This document shows positions 27,581 to 36,651 of a stretch of 64,000 bases of DNA, piece after piece. The stretch is from assembly GCF_000420485.1 (NCBI RefSeq), contig NZ_ATVA01000017.1, forward strand, positions 1 through 64,000, read 5' to 3'. Numbering within the stretch: position 1 is the stretch's first letter; the number at the start of each line of letters is the position of its first letter. The notes beneath the pieces are model-generated. The model saw only the letters and a program-made list of their open reading frames with translations. It was not told where the DNA came from and ran no database searches. The DNA comes from Paucidesulfovibrio longus DSM 6739 (GTDB lineage: Bacteria; Desulfobacterota; Desulfovibrionia; Desulfovibrionales; Desulfovibrionaceae). Made by a program: the position numbers and the translations under genes.

Positions 27581-30247
27581 CTATCGCAGCAGGCTGGCCT
27601 GGGCCTGGCCGTCCATGCCCAGCGCGCGGTAGACAGCGCCCATGTCCAGGTTCTCGCGCACCACGCTGGCGAGGTGGTCCAGCGCGGCTTCCAGGCCGTA
27701 GGACGCGCCGACCCCTTCGAGGGGGTCGAGTCCGCGCGCGGCGCGCAGCTCGTTGATGAACCAGCGCCGGAAGCCGTCGTCGTCGAACACGCCGTGCAGG
27801 TAGGTTCCCCAGACGCGGCCCGAGGCCAGGCCGTAGCCCAGGGGGCCGTCCCGGCCCTCGATGATGGGCACGGCCTCGTCCGTGAGCGGCCGGGTCACGC
27901 CGTGGTGGATCTCGTAGCCGTACACGCCCCGACCCGAAAGCAGGTGCGTGCCCAGGGCGCGGGTGAGGGTTTTCTCGGCGGCGAGGGTGGTGCGCAAGGG
28001 CAGGAACCCGAATCCGTCCACGGTGCCCAGGTCGGTTTCCAGGCCCAGGGGGTCGGCTATTTCCGCACCGAGCATCTGAAACCCGCCGCAGATGCCCACG
28101 ATGACCGTTTTTCCCGGCAGGGCGCGCAGGGCCGCGAGCATGCCCGCGCCCTTGAGCTGGCGCATGTCGGCCACGGTGTTCTTGGAGCCGGGCAGGATGA
28201 CCGCGTCGGGCCGTCCCAGCTCGTGCGGGCTGTGCACGATGCGCAGGTTCACGTCCGGTTCCTGCATCAGCGGGTCGAGGTCGTTGAAGTTGGAGATGTG
28301 TCCCAGGTCGAGGCAGGCGACGTCCACGGCGGCCTCGTCCTTGACCACGTCGATGGCGCGTTCCCCGGCCTTGAAGGAGACGGAATCCTCCTCGGGCAGG
28401 CCGAGGTTGTGGATGTGGGGCACCACGCCGAGCACGCGGCGTCCGGTCATGGAAACCATGGCCGAGAGGGCCGGGTCGAGCAGGCGCTTGTCGCCCCGGA
28501 AGCGGTTGAGCACGTAGCCCGCCACCCGCGCCCGTTCGGACTCGGCGAGCAGGTCCATGGTGCCCACCAGGGAGGCGAAGACCCCGCCCCGGTCGATGTC
28601 GCTGACGAGCAGCACCTGCGCGTCCGCGTATTCGGCCATTTTCATGTTCACGATGTCGTGCGCCTTGAGGTTGATCTCGGCGGGGCTGCCCGCGCCCTCG
28701 ATGACCATGACGTCGTGCTCGGCGGCGAGCGAGTCGTAGGCCCGGCAGACCTGCTCGAAGGCGCGCGGCTTGTAGCGGACGTATTCGGCCACGTTCATGT
28801 TGCCCACGGGCTTGCCCATGACGATGACCTGGGAGCCGGTGTCGCTGCCGGGTTTGAGCAGCACGGGGTTCATGCGCGCGTCCGGCTCCAGGCGGCAGGC
28901 CAGGGCCTGGGTCACCTGGGCGCGGCCCATCTCGCGGCCGTCGCGGGTCACGTAGGAGTTCAGGGACATGTTCTGGGCCTTGAACGGAGCCACGGACAGG
29001 CCGTCCTGGAGCAGGATGCGGCAGAGGGCCGCGGCCAGCACGCTCTTGCCCGCGTTGGAGCTGGTGCCCTGGAGCATGATCGCGGGCTTCTTGCGCGCCT
29101 TGAGCACGCGAGGCGGCCTGCGCAGGCCGAAATAGACCTCCAGGGCCTCGCAGAGCCGTTCGTTCTGCTCGCGGGTGCGCACGGCCACGCGGAAATAGCG
29201 GTCGTCCAGACCCCGGAAGTTGCCGCAGGGCCGGATGGCGATGCGCTGGGAGAGGAGCTTCTCGAAGAGCGGCTGCACGCCCTGGCCGAGCCGCTCCACG
29301 CGGCAGAGCAGAAAATTCGCCTCGGAGGGAAAGACCTTGATGCCCGGCACGAAGCCGAGGCCCAGGGCCAGCTTTTCGCGCAGGCGGCGGACCACGGCGC
29401 GGGTTTCGGCCTGGTAGGGCAGATCGCGCAGGGCGCGCGCGCCCACCCGCTGCGCCGCCACGTTCACGCTCCATTCGGGCTGGGCCTTGCGGAGCTGGAA
29501 GATCAGCTCCGGCGCGCCGAAGGCCAGGCCCAGGCGCAGGCCCGGAATGGCGTAGAACTTGGTCAGGGAGTGGATGACGAGGACGTTGTCGGGCCGCTCG
29601 CGCACGAGCCGGTCCAGGCCGGGCACGAAGTCCGCGAAGCTCTCGTCCGCGATGAAGCGGCAGTGCGGGTGCGCCTCGGCCAGCGCGCGGATGCGCCCTG
29701 CGCTGGCGAGCGTGCCCGTGGGATTGTTCGGGCTGCACAGGAAGACCACGGCGGGCGAGGTTTCGCTGCGCGCCAGGGCGCGGGCCAGGGCCTCGTCGTC
29801 CAGGGCGAAGTCCCGCTCCGGGTCCAGCGGCAGGAACGAGGGTTCCAGCCCGGCGGCCTCGCAGACCCGCTCGTAATCCACGTAGGACGGCACCGGGATC
29901 ACGGCCCGGCGGAAGCCGGAATAGGCCGCTGCCCGCGCCGCCGCCAAGAGCAGTTCGGACGCGCCGTTGCCCGCGCAGACCTGGGTGGGCCAGACCTTGT
30001 ACAGCTCGCAGGCCGCCAGGCAGACCTCGCGGCTCTCGGCGTCCGGATAGCTGGCCGCGTCCAGGGCGGCCCGCGCCAATTCGCGCTCCAGCCAGGACGG
30101 CGGGCCGAGCGGGTTCAGGCTCGCGGAAAAGTCGTCCAGTTCCTCCACGGAGCAGCCCGCGCGCTCGGCAAGGGCGCGCACGTCCCCGCCGTGCGCGAAA
30201 CGCCTGCCGTCGCCCGGCTCGTGGTGTCCGCAGATGAGTGATTTCAT
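27581..30247 (-). CDS. Fused threonine-phosphate decarboxylase-like aminotransferase and cobyric acid synthase
   Basis: The 888-residue protein joins two cobalamin enzymes. Residues 1 to about 375 are a PLP aminotransferase-fold CobC/CobD-like part: [22 protein letters not shown], and the PLP-Lys in [15 protein letters not shown]. From about 385 follows CobQ: the P-loop region [31 protein letters not shown], glutaminase nucleophile Cys in [13 protein letters not shown], and YEIHHG. CobQ amidates adenosylcobyrinate a,c-diamide; the first part makes aminopropanol phosphate for the nucleotide loop. The ATG at 30247 was preferred over a TTG three codons earlier. It begins 5 bases from the kinase gene's end. 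Confidence 0.9.
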   Translation of the reverse strand: MKSLICGHHEPGDGRRFAHGGDVRALAERAGCSVEELDDFSASLNPLGPPSWLERELARAALDAASYPDAESREVCLAACELYKVWPTQVCAGNGASELLLAAARAAAYSGFRRAVIPVPSYVDYERVCEAAGLEPSFLPLDPERDFALDDEALARALARSETSPAVVFLCSPNNPTGTLASAGRIRALAEAHPHCRFIADESFADFVPGLDRLVRERPDNVLVIHSLTKFYAIPGLRLGLAFGAPELIFQLRKAQPEWSVNVAAQRVGARALRDLPYQAETRAVVRRLREKLALGLGFVPGIKVFPSEANFLLCRVERLGQGVQPLFEKLLSQRIAIRPCGNFRGLDDRYFRVAVRTREQNERLCEALEVYFGLRRPPRVLKARKKPAIMLQGTSSNAGKSVLAAALCRILLQDGLSVAPFKAQNMSLNSYVTRDGREMGRAQVTQALACRLEPDARMNPVLLKPGSDTGSQVIVMGKPVGNMNVAEYVRYKPRAFEQVCRAYDSLAAEHDVMVIEGAGSPAEINLKAHDIVNMKMAEYADAQVLLVSDIDRGGVFASLVGTMDLLAESERARVAGYVLNRFRGDKRLLDPALSAMVSMTGRRVLGVVPHIHNLGLPEEDSVSFKAGERAIDVVKDEAAVDVACLDLGHISNFNDLDPLMQEPDVNLRIVHSPHELGRPDAVILPGSKNTVADMRQLKGAGMLAALRALPGKTVIVGICGGFQMLGAEIADPLGLETDLGTVDGFGFLPLRTTLAAEKTLTRALGTHLLSGRGVYGYEIHHGVTRPLTDEAVPIIEGRDGPLGYGLASGRVWGTYLHGVFDDDGFRRWFINELRAARGLDPLEGVGASYGLEAALDHLASVVRENLDMGAVYRALGMDGQAQASLLR

Positions 30248-30252
30248 GCTTT

Positions 30253-31653
30253 TCAACTACCGCATACGGCCCGAACGTAAAAGGAACAAGTGCGGTCCTG
30301 CCAGCCCACGAAGCCCAGGTCCGCGTCCACGTACCACGCCGCGGTGAAGGCTTTGCGGTCCGCGCTCCAGAGCCGGGCCTTGTCCGCTCCGAACGCGGGC
30401 TCGAAGCAGAAGGCTCCGGGCGCGGCGCGGTCCACGAAAAGCGTGCAAAGCTCCTCCACCATGGGCAGCCGCCAGCCGCTTCGCCCTGCATACCCGGATT
30501 CATCAAGCATCGCCACATATTCGGCGGCCTGCTCGAAATCGAGCGGATATTCGCTGCCGCCGCGCTGCCAGAACAGGCCCGTGGTCCGGTCGAGCACGAT
30601 TTCCCCGCGCGGCTCGAAATCGTTCGCCGTATAGCGCCGGGGCCGCCAGAGCGCGTCCAGCCCGAAGACCTCCGGCGCCCGCTTCAGGGCCACGCGCAAC
30701 GGCGCGGCGCGCGGCAGTGCGGGCTTTGCGGCCTCGCCCGGCTCTTCGTGAAACACGCAGGCTTCGGAGCGCCCCCGCGCAAAGGCGCGCTCCAGCCCGG
30801 ACAGGGCCGCCAGCATCCGCCCGGCCGAGGCGAACCGGCCGCCGGGATCGCGCGCCAGCGCCCGCGGGAAAAACTCGTCCCATTCCGGCCCCAGCTCCGG
30901 CCGCAGCTCCCTGGCCGCGGGATCATCCGACCCTTCCGACGCCTTGTCGCGCCCCGGTTCCCGTTCCAGGCCGCCCTCCTTGGGCAAGCGTCCGGTAAGC
31001 ATACGAAAGAGGGTTACGCCCACGGCGTAGAGATCGCTGCGCGCGTCCGCGGATTCGGGGTCGGCCTCCTGTTCCGGCGCGGCGTAGAACGGCGAGCCCA
31101 CGACCATGCCGCGCGGCCTGTCCTGCGCGGGCGGAGTCTCGCCGCGCAGCCGGGAAAGCCCGAAATCGATGAGCACCGCCCGGTCCTCGTCCGTGATCAT
31201 CACATTGAAGGGCTTCACGTCCCGGTGGACGATGCCTTCATGGTGCAGCCGCCGCAGCGCTTCGCAAATCTGCCGCGCATACCGCAGGGCGCGGGGCACG
31301 GAAAACAGCCGGGAGGGTTTTTCCGCGTCGTACTCCTCGCCCATGAGCACGCCGAGATTGTTGCAGAAATATTCCATGGTGAAGAAGGGCATGCGCCCCA
31401 GGCCGGGCACCTCCGCCTCGCCCGCGTCCAGGACCGCGGCCACGTTCGGGTGGCGCACCCGGCCCATGGTCCGCGCCTCGGCCAGGAACAGCTCCCGGAC
31501 CTTGTCCGCGCCCGCCACGTCGAGCATGATCTCCACCGGGCGGCAGAGCTTGAGCGCCACCACGCGGCCCGTGAGCGGCTGCTCGGCCTTGTAGACGACG
31601 CCCATGCCCCCGCGCCCGAGCCGACCCAGGATCTTGTATTTGTCGATGTGCAT
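30253..31653 (-). CDS. Hanks-type Ser/Thr protein kinase with DUF1566/Lcl C-terminal domain
   Basis: The first ~300 of 466 residues are a full protein kinase: Gly loop [14 protein letters not shown], Lys in VALKL, catalytic [11 protein letters not shown], and IDFGLSR. No membrane helix follows. After a linker, residues 345-466 form a DUF1566/Lcl-like domain ([34 protein letters not shown]), usually found in surface or phage-tail proteins, so the whole protein is probably a cytosolic kinase with a sensing or substrate-binding module. It begins 7 bases after a calcineurin-like phosphatase gene, suggesting a kinase-phosphatase pair. Confidence 0.88.
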   Translation of the reverse strand: MHIDKYKILGRLGRGGMGVVYKAEQPLTGRVVALKLCRPVEIMLDVAGADKVRELFLAEARTMGRVRHPNVAAVLDAGEAEVPGLGRMPFFTMEYFCNNLGVLMGEEYDAEKPSRLFSVPRALRYARQICEALRRLHHEGIVHRDVKPFNVMITDEDRAVLIDFGLSRLRGETPPAQDRPRGMVVGSPFYAAPEQEADPESADARSDLYAVGVTLFRMLTGRLPKEGGLEREPGRDKASEGSDDPAARELRPELGPEWDEFFPRALARDPGGRFASAGRMLAALSGLERAFARGRSEACVFHEEPGEAAKPALPRAAPLRVALKRAPEVFGLDALWRPRRYTANDFEPRGEIVLDRTTGLFWQRGGSEYPLDFEQAAEYVAMLDESGYAGRSGWRLPMVEELCTLFVDRAAPGAFCFEPAFGADKARLWSADRKAFTAAWYVDADLGFVGWQDRTCSFYVRAVCGS

Positions 31654-31660
31654 GAAACCC

Positions 31661-32407
31661 TTACAGCAGCCTTTTGACGTAGCCCTCGTTCAGGCCCAGC
31701 GCGCGCATGGCGTTCACGGTCTTCATCACGTCATATGGCACGAACACCGCCTGAAGGACGTTCTTTTCGCGGTCGAGCAGCACGTATTTGGCGCGGTTGT
31801 CGCCGTCGCGCGGCTGGCCCACGGCCCCGGCGTTGACGAGGTAGCGCCTGTCCGGCTCCAGGGTCACGGGCTTGTCCCAAAACTCCTCCCGCCGGGCCGC
31901 GCTGCCGTCATACGAGTAGAGGTTCAGCTCGTGGGTGTGCCCGGCAAAGGCGAACCGGTGCGGGTAGGAGCGGAAGACCCCGGCCAGCTCGTCCTCGTCC
32001 AGCGTGTAGAGGTATTTGTTCACGGAGTCGGGCGGGCAGCCGTGCACGCAAAGCATGCCCTGGAACTCCAGGGTTTCGGGCAGGCCGCGCAGCCATTGCA
32101 CGGAATCGTCCGAAAGCATGGTCCGGGTTTTCTCCACGGCTTTGCGCGCCGGGGGATTGAACCATTGCAGATACTTGCCGCCGCGCAGCCCCTGCTCGTG
32201 GTTGCCCAGGACCGAGGGGATGCCGCGCTCGCGGATGCGCCGCACGCAGGCTTCCGGCTCCGGGCCGTAGCCCACGATGTCGCCCAGGCAGACGCAATCC
32301 CTGATCCCGCGCCGGTCCATGTCCTCCAGCACGCGGTCCAGGGCCTCGACATTGCCGTGCGCGTCCGAAATCACGGCCAGAAGCTGCTCGTTGCCGTCCT
32401 TGCTCAT
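31661..32407 (-). CDS. Calcineurin-like phosphoesterase paired with the kinase
   Basis: The 248-residue protein has the metallophosphoesterase motifs ISDAHGNVEAL near residue 14, CLGDIVGYGPEP near 40, LGNHEQG near 67, VHGCPP near 118 and FAGHTHE near 155. It is closest to the cytosolic YfcE/ApaH-like group, which includes bacterial PPP-type and cyclic-nucleotide phosphatases. The next gene, 7 bases downstream, is a Ser/Thr kinase, so reversal of that kinase's phosphorylation is the natural hypothesis. It lies 89 bases after metF on the same strand. Confidence 0.88.
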   Translation of the reverse strand: MSKDGNEQLLAVISDAHGNVEALDRVLEDMDRRGIRDCVCLGDIVGYGPEPEACVRRIRERGIPSVLGNHEQGLRGGKYLQWFNPPARKAVEKTRTMLSDDSVQWLRGLPETLEFQGMLCVHGCPPDSVNKYLYTLDEDELAGVFRSYPHRFAFAGHTHELNLYSYDGSAARREEFWDKPVTLEPDRRYLVNAGAVGQPRDGDNRAKYVLLDREKNVLQAVFVPYDVMKTVNAMRALGLNEGYVKRLL

Positions 32408-32496
32408 GCTTATGCCTTACCCCAGCGGACCGCGCCGGGGCAAGCAGAGGCAGGCGCGGACCAGGAAGAACGCCTGCCCCGGACGCGCTCCATGCG

Positions 32497-33375
32497 TCAA
32501 TCCGGCAGCAGGCCCGCGCGCCGGGCCACGTCGAGCGCCTGGTCGGACTGGTTCAGGGGATAGAGATGCACGCCGGGCGCGCCGCCGTCGAGCAGTCCCT
32601 TGATCTGCCGCGCGGCGTATTGCGTGCCCGCCTCCTGCACGGCCTCGTCCCCGCCCTGGGCGTGCGCGGCTTCGAGCGCGGCGTAGAGGTTGCCGGGAAT
32701 GGCCGCGCCGCAGAGCGAGAGGATGCGCCGGGCCGAGGCCATGCTCCGCAGGGGCATGACCCCGGGGATGATCGGCTTTGTGCAGCCTTTTTGCGCGAGG
32801 CGCTCGACCATGTCGAAATAGCGGCGGTTGTCGAAGAAGAGCTGGGTCACGCCGAAATCCGCTCCGGCGTCGAGCTTGAATTTGAGCATCTCGATGTCCG
32901 CTTCCACGCTGGGCGATTCCAGGTGCGGCTCCGGGTAGGCCGCGATTGCCAGGGCGATGTCCGGGAAGCGGGGCCGGATGCGGGCCACGAGGTCCGAGGC
33001 GTGCATGAAGGGCGCGCCGGGCTTGGGTCCGGTGCCGTCGCTGCCGTCCCCGCGCAGGGCCAGGACGTTGTTGATGCCGCCCGCCTGGAACTGGGCCACG
33101 GCGTTGTCCACCCGCTCCGGGGTCAGGCCGCAGCAGGTCAGGTGGGGCATGACCGTGAGCCCGTGGACCGCGGCCAGGGCCGTTGCCGCTTCCAGGGTGT
33201 TGCTCCCGCCGCCGCCGGCCCCGCAGGTCACGGAGACGAACAGGGGCCGCAGCGCCTTGAGCCGACGGGCCACTTCGAGCATGCGCTCGCGCGCGGCCTG
33301 GTCGCGCGGGGGGAAGAATTCCAGGGACACGAACCGCTTGTTCCTGGCGATCAGATCGGGAATGCGCTCTTGCAT
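32497..33375 (-). CDS. metF: 5,10-Methylenetetrahydrofolate reductase
   Basis: MetF is a FAD-dependent TIM-barrel enzyme that makes 5-methyl-THF for methionine synthesis and, in sulfate reducers, may link to C1 metabolism. The 292-residue protein shows VSLEFFPPRD with the catalytic Glu, VTCGAGGGGSNTLE, LALRGDG, and FGVTQLFFDNRRYFD. The length is typical. The ATG at 33375 has AAGGAGC upstream. The 250-base gap to the divergent LytTR gene contains a TACAA-N3-TTGTA palindrome 28 bases before the start. Confidence 0.93.
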   Translation of the reverse strand: MQERIPDLIARNKRFVSLEFFPPRDQAARERMLEVARRLKALRPLFVSVTCGAGGGGSNTLEAATALAAVHGLTVMPHLTCCGLTPERVDNAVAQFQAGGINNVLALRGDGSDGTGPKPGAPFMHASDLVARIRPRFPDIALAIAAYPEPHLESPSVEADIEMLKFKLDAGADFGVTQLFFDNRRYFDMVERLAQKGCTKPIIPGVMPLRSMASARRILSLCGAAIPGNLYAALEAAHAQGGDEAVQEAGTQYAARQIKGLLDGGAPGVHLYPLNQSDQALDVARRAGLLPD

Positions 33376-33402
33376 GGCTTGCTCCTTGATGCAGGCACAG
33401 CC

Positions 33403-33415
33403 TACAATATTTGTA
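33403..33415. promoter_or_regulatory. Palindrome upstream of metF
   Basis: TACAATATTTGTA is a perfect TACAA-N3-TTGTA dyad, 28 bases before the metF start. It lies in an AT-rich patch (33400-33440) that probably carries the metF promoter, so it could be an operator. It matches no consensus I can name with confidence. Confidence 0.35.
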
Positions 33416-33626
33416 TATTCGGTTTGATTGATTTAAGTGCTACCCCTTTGCCGCGCCTTCGTCAAGCGCGTGAGGACCGCCGCCGGGGCCGCAGCGCCGG
33501 AACGGTCCGTACAGGAACAAACCCCTCTTTTGCGCCCGGCGCGGATGCCGCTGCGGATGCAGCTCCGCCTTGCGCCCGGACCGGGTTTCACGCTAGAAGG
33601 GCATACAAACGTGAGGATTTGCGGCC

Positions 33627-34493
33627 ATGTCCAAGCTCAAGACCCTGCTCCTGCATCCGGACCCGGAAGTGCGCGCCCAGCTGCGGCGCATGCTCGCGGA
33701 CGTTCCCTTCCTGCAGGTGCTCGGCGAGGCGGTCTCGGCCTTCGAGGGCCTGGAGCTGCTGGAGCACGTCGGCTACGGCGCGTTCTTCGTGGGCCTCGAC
33801 CTGGACGAGGGCGTGAGCGGCATGGAGCTGGCGCAGATGCTGCGCGGCCGCAAGGACAGGCCCGCCCTGGTGCTGCTCTCGGAAGACGAGAGCAAGGCCT
33901 ACGCCGCCTTCGAGCTGGGCGCGCTCGACTACATCATCTGGCCTCCTTCCGAGGAACGCCTGGAGATGACCCTGGAAAAGCTGCGCGACTTCAAGGCGCG
34001 CTACCGCGAGGTTCCGGAGCCTTCGGACTGGCGCGACGCGGACGCGGGCGAGGCCACCTCGGAAGAGACCCTGCGCCTGGCCCTGGACGAGGACGAGCAG
34101 GAGAGCTTTCTGGCCGCGCTCAAGCAGGCCTGGGACTCGTCCCACAAGTCCAGCCCGGAGATCGAGAAGCTCGCCGTGACCCAGGACGGCAAGACCATCC
34201 TGATCCCCTACACGCAGATCATCTTCGTGGAGGCCTTCGAGGACTATTCCTACGTGCACACCAGCGGCCAGAAGTTCCTGACCTCGCACCGGCTCAAGAA
34301 CCTGGAAGACCGGCTGGAGCCGCACCGCTTCTTCCGGGTGCACCGCAAATTTCTGGTCAACCTGGACATGGTCACGGAGATCGCCAGCCTGCCCGGCAGC
34401 AACTTCATGCTCCGCACGGCGGGCAAGACGCGCATCGAGCTGCCCATCTCCCGGCGCAGGATCGCCAAGCTGAAACAGATCCTCGGCTTCTAG
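33627..34493 (+). CDS. LytTR-type response regulator with atypical receiver
   Basis: The 288-residue protein has an N-terminal receiver (about 1-120), an acidic linker, and a C-terminal LytTR DNA-binding domain (about 182-286: IFVEAFEDYSYVHTSGQKFLTSHRLKNLED, FFRVHRKFLVNLDMVTEI). The receiver is unusual: the acidic pair is HPD, the Asp region is FFVGLDLDEG, and the conserved Lys of the KP motif is replaced in IIWPPSEE. Phosphorylation may therefore be altered. It is followed by a terminator-like hairpin and an acetyl-CoA synthetase-like gene, and diverges from metF. Confidence 0.88.
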   Translation: MSKLKTLLLHPDPEVRAQLRRMLADVPFLQVLGEAVSAFEGLELLEHVGYGAFFVGLDLDEGVSGMELAQMLRGRKDRPALVLLSEDESKAYAAFELGALDYIIWPPSEERLEMTLEKLRDFKARYREVPEPSDWRDADAGEATSEETLRLALDEDEQESFLAALKQAWDSSHKSSPEIEKLAVTQDGKTILIPYTQIIFVEAFEDYSYVHTSGQKFLTSHRLKNLEDRLEPHRFFRVHRKFLVNLDMVTEIASLPGSNFMLRTAGKTRIELPISRRRIAKLKQILGF

Positions 34494-34510
34494 CCGGGGA
34501 AGCAGGGTCC

Positions 34511-34544
34511 GGCCCGCACCGTTCACCGTGCTGCGCGGGCCTTT
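34511..34544 (+). terminator. Terminator-like hairpin after the LytTR gene
   Basis: GGCCCGC (34511-34517) pairs with GCGGGCC (34535-34541), with an inner GCAC/GTGC pairing, followed by TTT. The U-run is short, so termination may be partial. Confidence 0.5.
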
Positions 34545-34637
34545 GACCGAATAGATATGGCCGGGCGCGCGCCCAACTGCAATCATCGGCGTCGTATTCG
34601 GGGCAATGCGTCCTTCGCGGCCCTGTCGGAGCAAGAT

Positions 34638-36545
34638 ATGGACAAGCGGGAAACCCTCGACAACCTCCTGCGCGAAGAGCGCGTGATCCGGCCCCTGCCG
34701 CAGTTCGTGGCCGAGGCCAATCTCAAGCCGGGCCAGGTCCAGGCCCTGCGCGAGCGCGCGGAGTCCGACCCGCTCGGCTACTGGGAGGAGGCCGCCGAGG
34801 AGCTGGAATGGTTCCGGCGCTGGGACGCCGTGCTGGACGAGTCCCAGGCCCCCTTCTACAAATGGTTCCCGGGCGCGCGCTGCAACATCGCGCACAACGC
34901 CCTCGACCGCCACATCGAGACGCCGAACAAGAACAAGCTCGCCCTGATCTGGGAAGGGGAGCCGGGCGACACCCGCAAATTCACCTATTTCGAGCTGCAC
35001 CGCGAGGTCAACCGCTTCGCCAACGCGCTGCGCTCCCTGGGCGTGCGCAAGGGCGACTGCGTGGCCGTGTTCATGCCCCCCCTGCCGGAAACCGTGGTGG
35101 CCATGCTCGCCTGCGCCAAGATCGGCGCGGTGCATTCCCTCGTCTTTTCCGGCTATTCGGCCAAGGCCCTGCGCCAACGCCTGAACGGCTGCAAGGCCAA
35201 GGCCCTGGTCGCGGCGGACGGGTATTACCGCAACGGCAAGGTCCACCGCCTCAAGGAAGTGGCCGACCAGGCCCTGGACGGCGCGAACGGGGACGTGGAG
35301 TCCGTCGTCGTGGTCCGGCGCACGGGCGGCGACGTGACCATGCGCGAGGGGCGGGACTTCTGGTACGAGGAACTGGTGCGCCGGGAACGCAAGGAAGCCT
35401 CCGTGGAGGTCGTGGACGCGGGCGATCCGCTCTTCTACCTCTACACCTCGGGCGCCTCCAGCCGACCCCAGGCCGTGGTCCACTCCCACGGCGGCTACAT
35501 GGTCGGCGTGCAGCGCACCTTCAGCCAGGTCTTCGACGTCAAGGCCACGGACATCTTCTGGTGCACCTCGGACCCCGGCTGGATCATGGGCCACACCGCG
35601 GCCATCTACGGCCCGCTCCTGGCCGGGACCACCACGGTGCTCTACGAGGGCCACCCCAACTACCCGCAGCCGGACCGCCTCTGGAGCATCATCGAGCGCT
35701 ACGGCGTGAGCATCTTCTACTCCACGCCCACCACCATCCGCACCCTGATGCGCTTCGGCGGGCAGTATCCGCGCCAGCGCGACCTGACCAGCCTGCGGCT
35801 GCTCGGCTCCGCAGGCGAACCCCTGGACCCGGAAACCTGGACCTGGCTGCACCGCCAGATCGGCGACGAGAACTGCCCCGTGCTGGACACCTGGTGGCAG
35901 ACCGAAACCGGCATGTTCATGGTCTCGCCGCTGCCCGTGAGCGTGGTCAAGCCGGGGTCCGTGGCCCGCGCCCTGCCCGGAGTGCAGGCCGACGTGGTGG
36001 ACCTGGACGGCGGCCCGGTGGAGCGCGGCGAAGGCGGCTTCCTGATCATACGGAAGCCCTGGCCCGCCATGATGACCGGAATCCTGGACGACGAGGACGG
36101 CTACCGGGCCTGCTTCCGCCGCGTGCCCGGCGTCTACTTCGCGGGCGATCTGGCCCGGCTGGACGAGGACGGCTACATCTGGGTCAAGGGGCGCTCGGAC
36201 GAGGTGCTGCTCATCGCCGGGCACCGCATCGGCACCGCGGACATCGAAGAGGCCTTCATCTCGCACCGCGCCGTGGCCGAGGTGGCCGTGGTGGGCCTGC
36301 CCGACCGCATCAAGGGCGTCACCGCCAAGGCCTTCGTGGTCCTGACCCCGGACGAGGATCCCTCGGACGAGCTGCTGCGCGACCTGGAGCGCCACGTGCG
36401 CGAGGAGCTGGGGCCCATCGCCGCCATCCGCAGCATCGAGTTCCGCGAGAGCCTGCCCAAGACCCGCAGCGGCAAGATCCTGCGCCGCTCCCTGCGCGAC
36501 GAGGAGCTGGACAGCCCCCTGGATCCGATTCGGGACGATTCCTGA
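34638..36545 (+). CDS. Acetyl-CoA synthetase-like AMP-forming enzyme with altered P-loop
   Basis: The 635-residue protein aligns with acetyl-CoA synthetase over its length: FYKWFPGARCNIAHNALDRH, DIFWCTSDPGWIMGHT, DTWWQTETGMFM, and the acetylatable Lys in PKTRSGKILRR. The usual phosphate-binding motif STGKPKG is YTSGASSRPQAVVHS here, losing the Lys and two Gly. Activity could be reduced or the substrate changed. The ATG at 34638 has GGAG upstream; 27 residues of frame before it lack support. It stands between a LytTR regulator and a hybrid kinase. Confidence 0.85.
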   Translation: MDKRETLDNLLREERVIRPLPQFVAEANLKPGQVQALRERAESDPLGYWEEAAEELEWFRRWDAVLDESQAPFYKWFPGARCNIAHNALDRHIETPNKNKLALIWEGEPGDTRKFTYFELHREVNRFANALRSLGVRKGDCVAVFMPPLPETVVAMLACAKIGAVHSLVFSGYSAKALRQRLNGCKAKALVAADGYYRNGKVHRLKEVADQALDGANGDVESVVVVRRTGGDVTMREGRDFWYEELVRRERKEASVEVVDAGDPLFYLYTSGASSRPQAVVHSHGGYMVGVQRTFSQVFDVKATDIFWCTSDPGWIMGHTAAIYGPLLAGTTTVLYEGHPNYPQPDRLWSIIERYGVSIFYSTPTTIRTLMRFGGQYPRQRDLTSLRLLGSAGEPLDPETWTWLHRQIGDENCPVLDTWWQTETGMFMVSPLPVSVVKPGSVARALPGVQADVVDLDGGPVERGEGGFLIIRKPWPAMMTGILDDEDGYRACFRRVPGVYFAGDLARLDEDGYIWVKGRSDEVLLIAGHRIGTADIEEAFISHRAVAEVAVVGLPDRIKGVTAKAFVVLTPDEDPSDELLRDLERHVREELGPIAAIRSIEFRESLPKTRSGKILRRSLRDEELDSPLDPIRDDS

Positions 36546-36651
36546 TCGTTTTCCACTCCGCCGAGCCGCTGAAACATTTCCATTTTCCTTGCGCCGTGCT
36601 AATGGGGAGTCGAGTTTTTCCGGACAACTCTCCAAGGGGTACGCGACGAAC

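Noticed and set aside
27320-30241. A 973-codon open frame on the plus strand over the CobC-CobQ gene
   Set aside because: It is antisense to a protein with both active sites intact and is biased to Gly, Ala, His and Gln with no motifs.
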